Of a DNA stretch of 64,000 nucleotides, positions 53,639 to 62,730 are shown piece by piece. A program made the position numbers and the translations under genes. This stretch comes from Frankiales bacterium. GTDB lineage: Bacteria > Actinomycetota > Actinomycetes > Mycobacteriales > Jatrophihabitantaceae. Within the stretch, counting starts at the first letter, position 1, and every line of letters starts with the position of its first letter. Location of the stretch: assembly GCA_025966315.1 (NCBI GenBank), contig JAOPUZ010000072.1, positions 1 through 64,000 of the forward strand, in the 5' to 3' direction. Below the pieces are notes generated by a model, which searched no databases, was not told where the DNA came from, and saw only the letters and a program-made list of their open reading frames with translations.

Positions 53639-54674
53639 CTTCGCTGCGGGCCGTGATGCTGGTGAGATCGGCGACGAGCTGGTCGGCGGTCGCCGCGCTG
53701 ACGCCGCGCAGCTTTATCGGGCCAGCCGCGGACGCGGTCGTCACGGTCACATTGGCGAGCCCGAAGACCTGTTCCAACGGACCTCGCTCGGTGTCCACCG
53801 TTTGAATGCGGGACACCGGCGCGATCCGGCGTTCCTGGGTAACCCACCCGGAGCGCGAGTAGAAGGCCGTCCCGGTGAGTTCCCAACGATGGACCCGATA
53901 ACGCCAGCGCGGCATGATCGCAAGGTGGGCGACGGCCAGCAAAGCGGACACGATCAGAATGGTGATGTTCACGCCTTGATGCCCAGCGGTGTGCGTGAAG
54001 GCAAGGATGACGACCTGCAGGCCGATGAAGATCAGCCAGCCGAGCAGCGCGCGCACCGTCCAGAACAGCACCGCGCGCGGGCTGACCAGGTTCGCGGGCT
54101 GCCGCAGCGCGAGCGCATTTCGCCGGTCGGCCGGATCCGGGTCACGCGGTAGCCGGCTCCAGATCTCGGCGTCGCTGCGCTGCCCGTCCTTGAAGTAGCT
54201 CGACCGCATTACGCCCTCACGGTGGTAACCGGCGCGGGAGGCAACCGCGCGCGAGGCGATGTTCGCCGCGTCGATCGTCAGTTGCACGCGTTGTGCACCG
54301 ACCTGGTTGAACGACCACCGGGTCAGCTGTTCGAGGATCGAGGCGGCCACCCCACGGCCGCGTGACGCCGGCGCAACGGCGTAGCCGAGCTCGACCTCAG
54401 CGCGTTCCTCGTCGATGTGCACGGCCAACGCCAAGCCCAGAAAGGTGCCGGACCCGTCCACCGCAGCGAAGCCCTGTTTGGTCCGTTCGGCCCGGCCTCT
54501 TTCGTAGCCTGCAAACCATTGCTCGACGAACTCCTGGCCGGCGTCAACCGGGAACAGCGTGAACTGTGCGACTTCGCGGTCGGCCATCAGCGCCTGCACC
54601 GCGGGTAGGTGTTCCCGGGCCAGCGGCAGCAGGCGCACGTCGAGCGGCGGTGCGGTCGTCGAGGGCGCACTCAC
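53625..54674 (-). CDS. GNAT acetyltransferase fused to a bPH2 domain
   Basis: 349 residues from GTG 54674, overlapping the upstream PBP stop (GTGA). Residues about 10-175 are a GNAT domain: LELGYAVAPASRGRGVAASI contains the acetyl-CoA Q/RxxGxG/A loop, followed by AQRVQLTIDAANIASRAVAS. Residues about 200-349 contain two transmembrane helices (VLFWTVRALLGWLIFIGLQV, VNITILIVSALLAVAHLAI) and a bPH2 domain (YRVHRWELTGTAFYSRSGWV, VSRIQTVDTERGPLEQVFGL). The short PH partner normally stands alone beside the large PH protein; here it carries an acetyltransferase. Confidence 0.88.
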   Translation of the reverse strand: MSAPSTTAPPLDVRLLPLAREHLPAVQALMADREVAQFTLFPVDAGQEFVEQWFAGYERGRAERTKQGFAAVDGSGTFLGLALAVHIDEERAEVELGYAVAPASRGRGVAASILEQLTRWSFNQVGAQRVQLTIDAANIASRAVASRAGYHREGVMRSSYFKDGQRSDAEIWSRLPRDPDPADRRNALALRQPANLVSPRAVLFWTVRALLGWLIFIGLQVVILAFTHTAGHQGVNITILIVSALLAVAHLAIMPRWRYRVHRWELTGTAFYSRSGWVTQERRIAPVSRIQTVDTERGPLEQVFGLANVTVTTASAAGPIKLRGVSAATADQLVADLTSITARSEGDAT

Positions 54675-56565
54675 TGTGGCACCGCGGCCAGGAACGAATG
54701 CGCGATCGGGACGGCACCGGTGCCGGAGTTCTCACCGCCGTAGACGAAGACGGCAAAAGCGAGATCACCGCGGCTGCCGGCAAACCAGGAGTGGCTCTTC
54801 GGAGGCACATCGGTTCCGAATTCGGCCGTCCCGGTCTTGCCTTCGACGTTTCCGGGCAAGTCGGCCAGCGCTCGGCCGGTGGCCCCGTCCTGTGCGACGG
54901 TCGCTCGCATGATGCTGTTCATCTTGGCAGTCAACGCTGCCGGGTAGGCCGGCCCCGGGGCAGCCTGCTGACCGGCCACGAGCGACGGTGCCACCAGGCG
55001 ACCATGAGCGGCCGCGCCGGCAATGGAGGCCATCAGCAACGGGCTGACCAGCACTTTGCCCTGGCCTATGGCGTCCGCCGCTCGTTCGTTGACCGTCGCC
55101 CGGGGGCCGGCAGCGAACCCGAGAACGCCGCGACCGGCAACTTCCAGGTCGCGCCCAGTCCGAGCGCGGTAGCGGCTGTGCGTTGCGCGGTGGCCGGCAA
55201 ACCGAGGGCCAGGTTTATCGCGGTGGTGTTGCACGAATAGCCAAAGGCGGCACTCAGATCGATGCCCTCGTGGTGAAACTGGTTCTCGTTCACAAAGGTC
55301 TGCCCGTTGACCTCGACGGCACCGGGGCAGGTCACCGGAGTTGCCGGAGTCAGCGCCGGCTTGGCCGTGAATGCCGCGGTATAGGTGACGATCTTGAACG
55401 TCGAGCCCGCGGGGTACTGGCCGACGAGCGCGATGTCGTCGGTGGCCGCGGCCGAATTGGCGACCGCCAGGATCTTTCCCGTCGACGGTTGCAATGCCAC
55501 CAGGGATGCGGGCTGAGTCTCACCGGCCAGTGCCGCGTCGGCCGCCTGCTGCACCGTCCGGTCGAGGGTGAGCCGGACGGCCGTGCCCGGCTTGGCCGCC
55601 ATCACCGAGCCCAGCTTGGCGCCGAGCGAGCCGTCCGAATCGTTGGCGGCATAGACGTCCACCGCGGCCGAGCCGGCCAGCGTCGAATCGAACGCCAGCT
55701 GGAGACCGGACAGGCCGGTGTCGTCGCCGGTCTGCACACGACCCTTCGACGCGTCGATGATGTCCTTGGTCGCCGGTCCGACCGATCCGAGCAGCGGGCG
55801 GGCGAACTGCGAGGTCGGCGGCAATAGCAACGTTCGCTCCGGGAACCTGGTCCCGGCCAGCTCGTGGATGCGGGCCCGAATCGACTCATACACCGGCTTG
55901 CGAAGCGTGATGATCAACGCGAAACCGTTCGGCGGGGTGGCTTTGACCGCGCTGATGATCTGAGCCGCGGTGGATTCCAGTTGCGGTACTGCCGCCAGCG
56001 TCGCGGCCAGCGAGGTGAGGTTCGTCACCGCCGACGGTTCGATCCCGACGTCCACCACCGGCGTCTCGGTGAACAGTGGCCGTCCCGCGCTGTCCTGCAG
56101 AGCGGCCCGCGACGGCAGGGTCCGTTGTACGACCAGGTGAGCCCCGTCGGCCAGGTCGGGGTGCAGGTCGGTTGCGGCCCAGCTGACCAGCCACTGCTTA
56201 CCTTGCTTGGTCATCGGCAGCGAGCCGTCGTACGACCAGGGCGTGGTCACCCCCGGCAGCCGCCAGCTGGCGTGGAAGTCGGCGGTGGCTGCACTGCTCG
56301 TCCGTCCGGTCAACGAGGTGACTAGCAAGGTCCCGACGGTGCCGCTGCCAAGCCCGGTCAGGCTCGCCTCGATCGTGGCCAGAGCCTTCGTCGACGCGGT
56401 CGTCGTTGCGGCCGCGGCGGTGGCGTCGCCGCGACCCACGGCGTCCAGGAAGGATTGGGCAGCGACCTGCTCGGCGGGCGTCTTGTGGGAGGACGTGCAC
56501 GCCGTCGTCAACAGCAGGACGGCGAGCAGGCTCAGCACCGGAGCGAGTTTGCGGGCGGCGATCAT
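54671..56565 (-). pseudogene. Lipoprotein penicillin-binding protein (MecA-N type), one-base frameshift
   Basis: From ATG 56565 (MIAARKLAPVLSLLAVLLLT) a lipobox TTAC (Cys23) is followed by a MecA-like NTF2 domain (about 30-140), a PBP dimer domain and the transpeptidase. SxxK is in YPAGSTFKIV and SxN in GYSCNTT. After SLPAPG the frame breaks; the rest of the domain continues in another frame with VNERAADAIGQGKVLVSPLL and the KTG motif in EGKTGTAEFG. Adding one G to the GGG run at 55099-55101 restores one protein of about 630 residues (PbpLipo, Rv2864c-like). It may be a true mutation or an assembly error. Confidence 0.85.
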
Positions 56566-56696
56566 CGGCCGGGCTCGAAGGACATGCAGCCATACAACCA
56601 AACAACTCCGACAATCTTGCACCGTGTTGGCTCGTAGTGACCAAGCCGGCGTTGGATTCGAACGCGGCTTGATCGTCATGGGATAGCGTGCGAGCG

Positions 56697-58622
56697 GTGT
56701 CGACCGCGCAGGCCCTGCAGAGGCACCTGGATGGTCGCTGGTCCGGGGTCCGGGCGACGGTGCGGGCGCTGAGTGAGCGAGAATTGTTCCGGCCCGAGAG
56801 CGGGCTGCCAACCGTTGCGCATCGGGCCCGGACACTGTTGCAACTGCGGTCGCTGGCCGATGCCGGCCTGACCCAGATGGGCTTCGACGAACGGTACGGG
56901 GGCCAGGGCGATCTGGGCGCCTCGATCACCGCGTTCGACATGCTCGGCATGGGTGACCTGTCCCTGCTGGTCAAGACCGGTGTGCAGTTCGGCCTGTTCG
57001 GCGGGGCGGTCGCCCACCTCGGCACCGAACGGCATCACCGCGAGTACCTGTCCGATATCGCCAATGGACGCCTGCTCGGCTGTTTCGCGATGACCGAGCA
57101 CGGCCACGGTTCTGACGTGGCCGGGTTGCAAACCACGGCCACGTTCGACCGGGCGACGGACGAGTTCGTGATCTGCACGCCGACCGATGACGCCCGCAAG
57201 GATTACATCGGCAACGCGGCTGACGATGGCCGGGTCGCGGTGGTCTTTGCCCAGCTGATCACGGGCGGGATCCCCCATGGCGTACATGCGTTTCTGGTTC
57301 CGCTGCGGGACGAGGCCGGTGCCGTGATCCCCGGGGTACGAATCGCCGACTCGGGTTTGAAGGCCGGCCTGAACGGGGTCGACAACGGGCAGCTCTGGTT
57401 CGACGGTGCCCGGATCCCGCGAGACAACCTGCTCGACCGCTACGGCCAGGTGCTGGCCAACGGTTCATACCGCACGCCGATCGAGGATGACACCAAGCGG
57501 TTCTTCACGATGCTGGGCACCCTCATTCAGGGCCGGATCAGCGTGGCCGGCGCCAGTGTCAGCGCCACCAAGGTCGCGCTCACGCTGGCCGGGCGATACG
57601 CGCAGCGCCGCACGCAGTTCACTGCCCCCGGCCATGACCAGGAGATCGTGGTGATGGATTACCTCAGCCATCAGCGCAAACTGCTGCCACCACTGGCACG
57701 GACGTACGCATTGCACTTCGCGCAGGGCGAGCTGGTCGAGATGCTGCATGAGGTGCTCGGCGCCCGGGCCCTGGCCAGCGGCGACGCCGTCATCGGCGAC
57801 GATCCGCGGCGGCGTCAGCTCGAGACTCGCGCGGCCGGCATCAAGGCCATGGCTACCTGGCACGCAACCAACACCATCCAGGTCTGCCGTGAGGCCTGCG
57901 GCGGTGCGGGCTATCTAGCGTCGAACCGGTTGGCCGATCTCAAGGCGGACACCGATGTCTTCACCACCTTCGAAGGCGACAACACCGTGCTGTTGCAGCT
58001 GGTGGCCAAGGAACTGCTGACCGCGTACGGCAAGCGCATCAAGGGGCTGGGCCTCGCAGCGACCGTGCGGTTCGGGGCACGTCAGACGCTGCACACCGCC
58101 CTGGACCGGACGCCGCTGCGCGATATGCCGGCCCGGTTGGCCGCCAGATCCGCGACCGCTTTCGACGATCGCGATTGGCAGTTGGCCATGCTGGCCTTCC
58201 GCGAGCAGCGCCAGGTCGAGGCGCTGGCCTGGCGGATGCGACGAGCCGACGGGGCCGCCGCAACCGGTGATCCGGCCGGTGCGGTCAACGCCGTCCAGGA
58301 TCAGCTGCTGAGCACGGCCCGGGCTCACGTCGACCACGTGCTGTTGCAGGCCTTCGTCGCCGGCATTGCCAGCTGTCCGGATGCCGCCGCGGCTGCCGCC
58401 CTGTCCCAGCTGTGCGACCTGTTCGCGCTGTCCACGATCGAGGCCGACCGGGCTTGGTACCTCGAGCGTGGCCGGCTGAGCGCCGCGCGCTCCCGGCAAC
58501 TGGCGGGGGCCGTGAACGACCTGTGCGGCGTCCTGCGTCCGCAATTGGGCGAGCTTCTCGATGCGTTCGGCATCCCGCCCGCGATGCTCGACGTTCCCAT
58601 GCTGCGCGAGCAGGAGGGCTGA
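56697..58622 (+). CDS. Acyl-CoA dehydrogenase/oxidase family (ACOX-like)
   Basis: 641 residues from GTG 56697 (MSTAQALQRHLDG); GTG 56688 is also possible. Blocks include QMGFDERYGGQGDLGASITA, FAMTEHGHGSDVAGLQTTAT, GARIPRDNLLDRYGQVLANG and EACGGAGYLASNRLADLKAD followed by TTFEGDNTVLLQLVAKELL. The TTFEGDN Glu and the C-terminal ACOX extension (about 470-640) place it with acyl-CoA oxidases and long actinomycete homologues. It oxidises acyl-CoA and donates to ETF or O2, which I cannot tell. Divergent from the PBP operon. Confidence 0.9.
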   Translation: MSTAQALQRHLDGRWSGVRATVRALSERELFRPESGLPTVAHRARTLLQLRSLADAGLTQMGFDERYGGQGDLGASITAFDMLGMGDLSLLVKTGVQFGLFGGAVAHLGTERHHREYLSDIANGRLLGCFAMTEHGHGSDVAGLQTTATFDRATDEFVICTPTDDARKDYIGNAADDGRVAVVFAQLITGGIPHGVHAFLVPLRDEAGAVIPGVRIADSGLKAGLNGVDNGQLWFDGARIPRDNLLDRYGQVLANGSYRTPIEDDTKRFFTMLGTLIQGRISVAGASVSATKVALTLAGRYAQRRTQFTAPGHDQEIVVMDYLSHQRKLLPPLARTYALHFAQGELVEMLHEVLGARALASGDAVIGDDPRRRQLETRAAGIKAMATWHATNTIQVCREACGGAGYLASNRLADLKADTDVFTTFEGDNTVLLQLVAKELLTAYGKRIKGLGLAATVRFGARQTLHTALDRTPLRDMPARLAARSATAFDDRDWQLAMLAFREQRQVEALAWRMRRADGAAATGDPAGAVNAVQDQLLSTARAHVDHVLLQAFVAGIASCPDAAAAAALSQLCDLFALSTIEADRAWYLERGRLSAARSRQLAGAVNDLCGVLRPQLGELLDAFGIPPAMLDVPMLREQEG

Positions 58623-58662
58623 GGACGACTGGGGCCGGGCCCAGGGCATAGGGTTTGTAGTT

Positions 58663-59541
58663 GTGACCTCGATCGGTGCAGTGGCTGCGGTAGCTGCGGC
58701 GGGTGTCGCTGCCGGCACTATCAATGCCGTGGTCGGCTCCGGCACGTTGATCACTTTTCCGGTGCTGCTGTCCCTCGGCGTACCACCGGTGACGGCCAAC
58801 GTGTCTAACACGATCGGCCTGGTGCCCGGCAGCTTCAGCGGGGCCTGGGGGTATCGCCGCGAATTGACCGGCCAGCGTGACCGGCTGCTTCGACTGGGCG
58901 TGGCGTCATTCCTCGGCGGCGTGGCCGGCGCGGTGCTGTTGCTCGTGCTGCCGGCAGATGTGTTCAAGGCAGTCGTGCCGGTACTGATCGTGGCCGCTTT
59001 AGTCCTGGTCGTGACCCAACCCCGGTTGGCGCGGCGCTTCGTGGGTGCGAACGCGCCACCCGCCGCCGAGCCAGCCGCCGTGCAGGCCCTTGATCCGGCT
59101 AATGCCCCGGCCGGCGGCCCGGTCCGCACACGCGCCGTCGATGCGACCGTCCCGCGGGATCCGCTGTCGCCGCCTGGGCACATACTCGGCCGGCATCCGG
59201 TCTGGCTACTGGTTCTGGTCTTCGGCACCGGCGTGTACGGCGGTTACTTCGGGGCTGCCCAGGGCGTGCTGCTGGTGGCGATCATGGGGATGTTGCTGGA
59301 CACCAACCTCCAGCGGGTGAACGGCATCAAGAACATGCTGGCCGGCGTGGTGAACGGGGTGGCCGGCATCCTGTTCGCGATCTTGTCGCACCCCAACTGG
59401 GTCTATGTGGCGATCATCGCGGTCGGGTCCACGATCGGCGGCCAGCTGGGCGCGCATATCGGCCGGCGGCTGCGCCCGATGGTGCTCCGCGGCGTGATCG
59501 TCGTCGTCGGGCTGGCGGCGCTGGTCAAGTTCCTGCTCTAA
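58663..59541 (+). CDS. TauE/SafE family permease
   Basis: 292 residues from GTG 58663; the track start at 58561 overlaps the dehydrogenase. Two TauE repeats are visible: GVAAGTINAVVGSGTLITFP and VLLSLGVPPVTANVSNTIGL, then YGGYFGAAQGVLLVAIMGML and NLQRVNGIKNMLAGVVNGVA. Eight transmembrane helices flank a central hydrophilic loop of about 50 residues, which is rich in Ala/Pro. Members export sulfite or organosulfonates; the substrate is unknown here. It is 40 bases downstream of the dehydrogenase. Confidence 0.9.
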   Translation: MTSIGAVAAVAAAGVAAGTINAVVGSGTLITFPVLLSLGVPPVTANVSNTIGLVPGSFSGAWGYRRELTGQRDRLLRLGVASFLGGVAGAVLLLVLPADVFKAVVPVLIVAALVLVVTQPRLARRFVGANAPPAAEPAAVQALDPANAPAGGPVRTRAVDATVPRDPLSPPGHILGRHPVWLLVLVFGTGVYGGYFGAAQGVLLVAIMGMLLDTNLQRVNGIKNMLAGVVNGVAGILFAILSHPNWVYVAIIAVGSTIGGQLGAHIGRRLRPMVLRGVIVVVGLAALVKFLL

Positions 59542-59545
59542 CCGC

Positions 59546-59596
59546 CGAATCGTGCAACATCTGGCATCACCCAGACGCCAGATGTTGCACGATTCG
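59546..59596. terminator. Perfect 20-bp hairpin between convergent TauE and EtfD genes
   Basis: CGAATCGTGCAACATCTGGC pairs exactly with GCCAGATGTTGCACGATTCG across 11 bases. The stem is AT-mixed, like the one at 40416. Confidence 0.85.
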
Positions 59597-59608
59597 CCAG
59601 TTGTGTTG

Positions 59609-61837
59609 CTATTGAGCGGCCGCGCGGATCGACTGCTGCAGGATCTGCGCTACGTCGAGGACCTGCACGTGCTCCTTGGCGGTGCCGTCGGTCTGCTTGG
59701 CGGTCACCGCATCGGAAAGCATCACCATGCAGAACGGGCAGGCGGTCGAGATCAGGTCCGGGTCCAACCCGAGGGCTTCCTCGGTGCGCTCGACGTTGAT
59801 CCGCTTGCCGATCTTCTCCTCCATCCAGAACCGGGCACCACCGGCGCCGCAACAGAAGCCGCGGTCCTTGCAGCGATGCATCTCTTTCGAGGTCAGTTGC
59901 GGAATGGAGCCCAGCACGTCGCGGGGAGGCGTGTAGACCTTGTTGTGCCGGCCGAGGTAGCAGGGGTCGTGGTAGGTGACGTTCTTGTCCACCGACTCCA
60001 CCGGCGTGAGACGGCCGTCTTCGATGAGTTTGGCCAGCAACTGCGTGTGGTGGATGACCTCGTAGTGACCGCCGATCTGCGGGTACTCGTTGGCGATCGT
60101 ATTGAAGCAGTGCGGGCAGGTCGCGACGATCTTCAGCGGGTGCGACCGCTCGATCGAATTCAGCACCTCGACGTTCTGCGCGGCCAGCATCTGGTAGACG
60201 AACTCATTGCCCAACCGGCGCGCGGAGTCACCGGTACAAGTCTCGTTCGAGCCCAGGATGGCGAATTCGACGCCGGCCACGTTCAGCAGTTCGGCGAAGG
60301 CCCGGGTGGTCCGCTTGGCCCGATCTTCCAGCGCACCGGCGCAGCCCACCCAGTACAGGTACTCGACGTTGGCGGGCAACTGCTCACCGGGAGAAATACG
60401 CTGCACCTCGAAGTCGAGGCCCTGCGTCCACTCCTCGCGAGCCTTGTCCGGCAGGCCCCACGGGTTGCCGCGATTCTCCAGGTTGCGCAGCATGGTGCCG
60501 GCCTCGGACGGGAACGATGATTCGATCAGCACCTGGTAGCGGCGCATGTCCACGATGTGGTCGATGTGCTCGATGTCCACCGGGCACTGTTCGACGCAGG
60601 CACCGCAGGTGGTGCAGGACCACAGCACGTCCGGGTCGATGACGCCGAACGAGGCCGCATCGCCGACCAGCGGCCGGTTGTACTGCGCCGGGTTGGTGCC
60701 CGTGACCCGTCCGAAGCCGGACTCGTCCACGCCGTGGTGATGACCTTCGCCGTCACCGCCGACCTCACCGGTGTCGCCGACCGTGATCGCGCCTTCGTCC
60801 GGCACCGCCTTGCCGCCGATGAGGTACGGCGCCTTGGCGAACAGGTGATCGCGCAGGTCCATGATGACCAGCTTCGGCGACAGCGGCTTGCCGGTGAACC
60901 AGGCCGGGCATTGCGACTGGCAGCGGCCGCACTCGGTGCAGGTCGCGAAGTCCAGGTAGCCCTTCCAGGTGAAGTCCTCGATTTTGCCCTTGCCGAAGAC
61001 GGTGTCCTCGGACAGGTTCTCGACGTCCATGAAATCGATGATCTTGCCGGTGGGATCCGTGACCGGCAGCAGCGGGCCGAGCGCCTTGGGCAGCCGCTTG
61101 AAGTAGACGTTGATCGGGGCCGTCGCGATGTGCAGGTGCTTGGAGTACGTGACGATGACCAGGAAGGTCAGCACCACCGCGACCTGGGCCAGCAGGAAGA
61201 TCGTGGCCAGCCCGGTGTTGTACGCGCCGCTGCCCAGCGCCTTGGCCACCAGGTACGAGGCGAACGTCCATTTGGAATGACCGAACGGGAACTGATCGGC
61301 ATTCATCTGCGCGCCCCGCAGCAGCAGCAGGGTGACGATGACCATGCTGATCATGAACAGGATCAGCCAGGCCGGCCCGGTGTGCGAGCCGTAGAACCGG
61401 GAGTCGCGCTTCTTGCGTTCAGGCTGGTTGCGGTAACGCAGGACGGCGAAGGTAGCCAAACCGAGCAGGACGGCTACGGCGAAGAAATCCTCGAAGAAAC
61501 CCAGTGCGCGCCACTTGCCGACCAGCGGGATGTGGAAATCGCGGTTGATCAGCAGGGCGCCGTACGCCTCGAGGATGGTCAGGTTCAGGATCAAGAAGCC
61601 CCAGAAGACGAAGAAGTGTGCCAGCCCGGGGACGGACCATTTCAGCAGCTTCTTCTGGCCGAGGACTTCCTCGGCGTCGTTGACCGCACGTGGCTTCGGC
61701 TCGTGGCCACGACCTGGCGCCTTCTGGCCGGAGCGGATGAGCGTGACCAGCCAGAGCACCCGCTTGCCGGCGATAGCCATGGTGGCCAGGGTCATGAGCA
61801 GGGTGAGCGTGATGCGCAGCGCCACAAGGCCCTCCAT
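59609..61837 (-). CDS. EtfD-type membrane Fe-S oxidoreductase (ETF:menaquinone)
   Basis: 742 residues. About five N-terminal transmembrane helices (GLAHFFVFWGFLILNLTILE, WLILFMISMVIVTLLLL, IFLLAQVAVVLTFLVIV) precede two [4Fe-4S] ferredoxin motifs: CTECGRCQSQCP (300-311) and CTTCGACVEQCP. Two CCG domains follow (YLYWVGCAG, CPHCFNTI, CYLGRHNKVY, CCGAGGARFW). This is the layout of Rv0338c/EtfD, which passes electrons from acyl-CoA dehydrogenases via ETF to the quinone pool. The acidic Gly/His-rich stretch between the two ferredoxin motifs (GDGEGHHHGVDES) is unusual. Confidence 0.92.
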   Translation of the reverse strand: MEGLVALRITLTLLMTLATMAIAGKRVLWLVTLIRSGQKAPGRGHEPKPRAVNDAEEVLGQKKLLKWSVPGLAHFFVFWGFLILNLTILEAYGALLINRDFHIPLVGKWRALGFFEDFFAVAVLLGLATFAVLRYRNQPERKKRDSRFYGSHTGPAWLILFMISMVIVTLLLLRGAQMNADQFPFGHSKWTFASYLVAKALGSGAYNTGLATIFLLAQVAVVLTFLVIVTYSKHLHIATAPINVYFKRLPKALGPLLPVTDPTGKIIDFMDVENLSEDTVFGKGKIEDFTWKGYLDFATCTECGRCQSQCPAWFTGKPLSPKLVIMDLRDHLFAKAPYLIGGKAVPDEGAITVGDTGEVGGDGEGHHHGVDESGFGRVTGTNPAQYNRPLVGDAASFGVIDPDVLWSCTTCGACVEQCPVDIEHIDHIVDMRRYQVLIESSFPSEAGTMLRNLENRGNPWGLPDKAREEWTQGLDFEVQRISPGEQLPANVEYLYWVGCAGALEDRAKRTTRAFAELLNVAGVEFAILGSNETCTGDSARRLGNEFVYQMLAAQNVEVLNSIERSHPLKIVATCPHCFNTIANEYPQIGGHYEVIHHTQLLAKLIEDGRLTPVESVDKNVTYHDPCYLGRHNKVYTPPRDVLGSIPQLTSKEMHRCKDRGFCCGAGGARFWMEEKIGKRINVERTEEALGLDPDLISTACPFCMVMLSDAVTAKQTDGTAKEHVQVLDVAQILQQSIRAAAQ

Positions 61838-62046
61838 CGTCGAGCGGGTGGACAGTCGGTTCAGCCCGAATCCCGGCTTGGCTACGTACGCTACGCACGC
61901 TACCGGCCAGTATCAGCAAGGTCAGTCATCGACTGGGTTACATGGGGTGGGACGGCCGACTCTATCGTCCGACCAGTCGGTAGAGAAGTGGCGCTGGTCT
62001 CGCTACATCGAGCGTTGCCGGCCAGCGCGACGATGGGCTGGCTACC

Positions 62047-62694
62047 TCACCGCATGCCGGCCAGGGTTTGCTGGGCCCACCGCAGATCACGCATCCGGCC
62101 CTCCCACGAGATGCCGACCGCCAGCAGCAGGACGCCGACCAAGCCGATCCCCGACCACCGAGGCACGCCCAACGCGTACGGGCCGAGTTCCCGGAGCACG
62201 ATCGAGGCCAGCACGACCGCGCCCAGTACGAACGGGGCCTGCAGGCGCCGGCGGGCACCGAACAGCACCAGCCCGGTAGCCACCACCCCGAGCTCGATCG
62301 GGCGCCAGCTCAGCGGTTGGAGCAGGCCGCGCACCAGCGTGGGCGACAGTGCGATGGCCAAGCCGGGCGCCCAGCTGGTCCACGACGAGAGGTCCTGTTT
62401 CCGGTTGGCCGCTGACAGCCCGAAGCCCAGGACGAGTACGCCCAGCGGGACGCAGTAGAACTCCGGCGCGTGCAGGTCGTGGACCGCGGCCTCGACCCAC
62501 GCCGCCAGCACCGATGCCGCGAAACTCAACCAGCGCCACCAGCCCCGGGCGTCCCGCAACGAGTTGAGCCCGCAGATCGTGGCCGTGCCGACCAGGCTGG
62601 CCACCAGCGGCGTCCAGCCGGCCGGCACCCAGACGTGAACGGTGGCCGCAATCAACAAGAGCGAGGCGTGGAGTGGTCCCCAAAGGTTGGACAC
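62047..62694 (-). pseudogene. SCO7613-type multi-pass membrane protein, cut by an IS element
   Basis: 215 residues with about eight hydrophobic segments and the typical C-terminal AVGISWEGRMRDLRWAQQTL of SCO7613 C-terminal-domain proteins, which are usually 1000 or more residues. The GTG start (VSNLWGPL) lies inside the terminal repeat of the IS element; codons beyond about 62674 are IS sequence. The native N-terminus must lie on the other side of the insertion, outside the window. Confidence 0.75.
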
Positions 62695-62730
62695 CGTAAC
62701 TAGGCGTCCATCTCTAGAGGGGGCACACCG

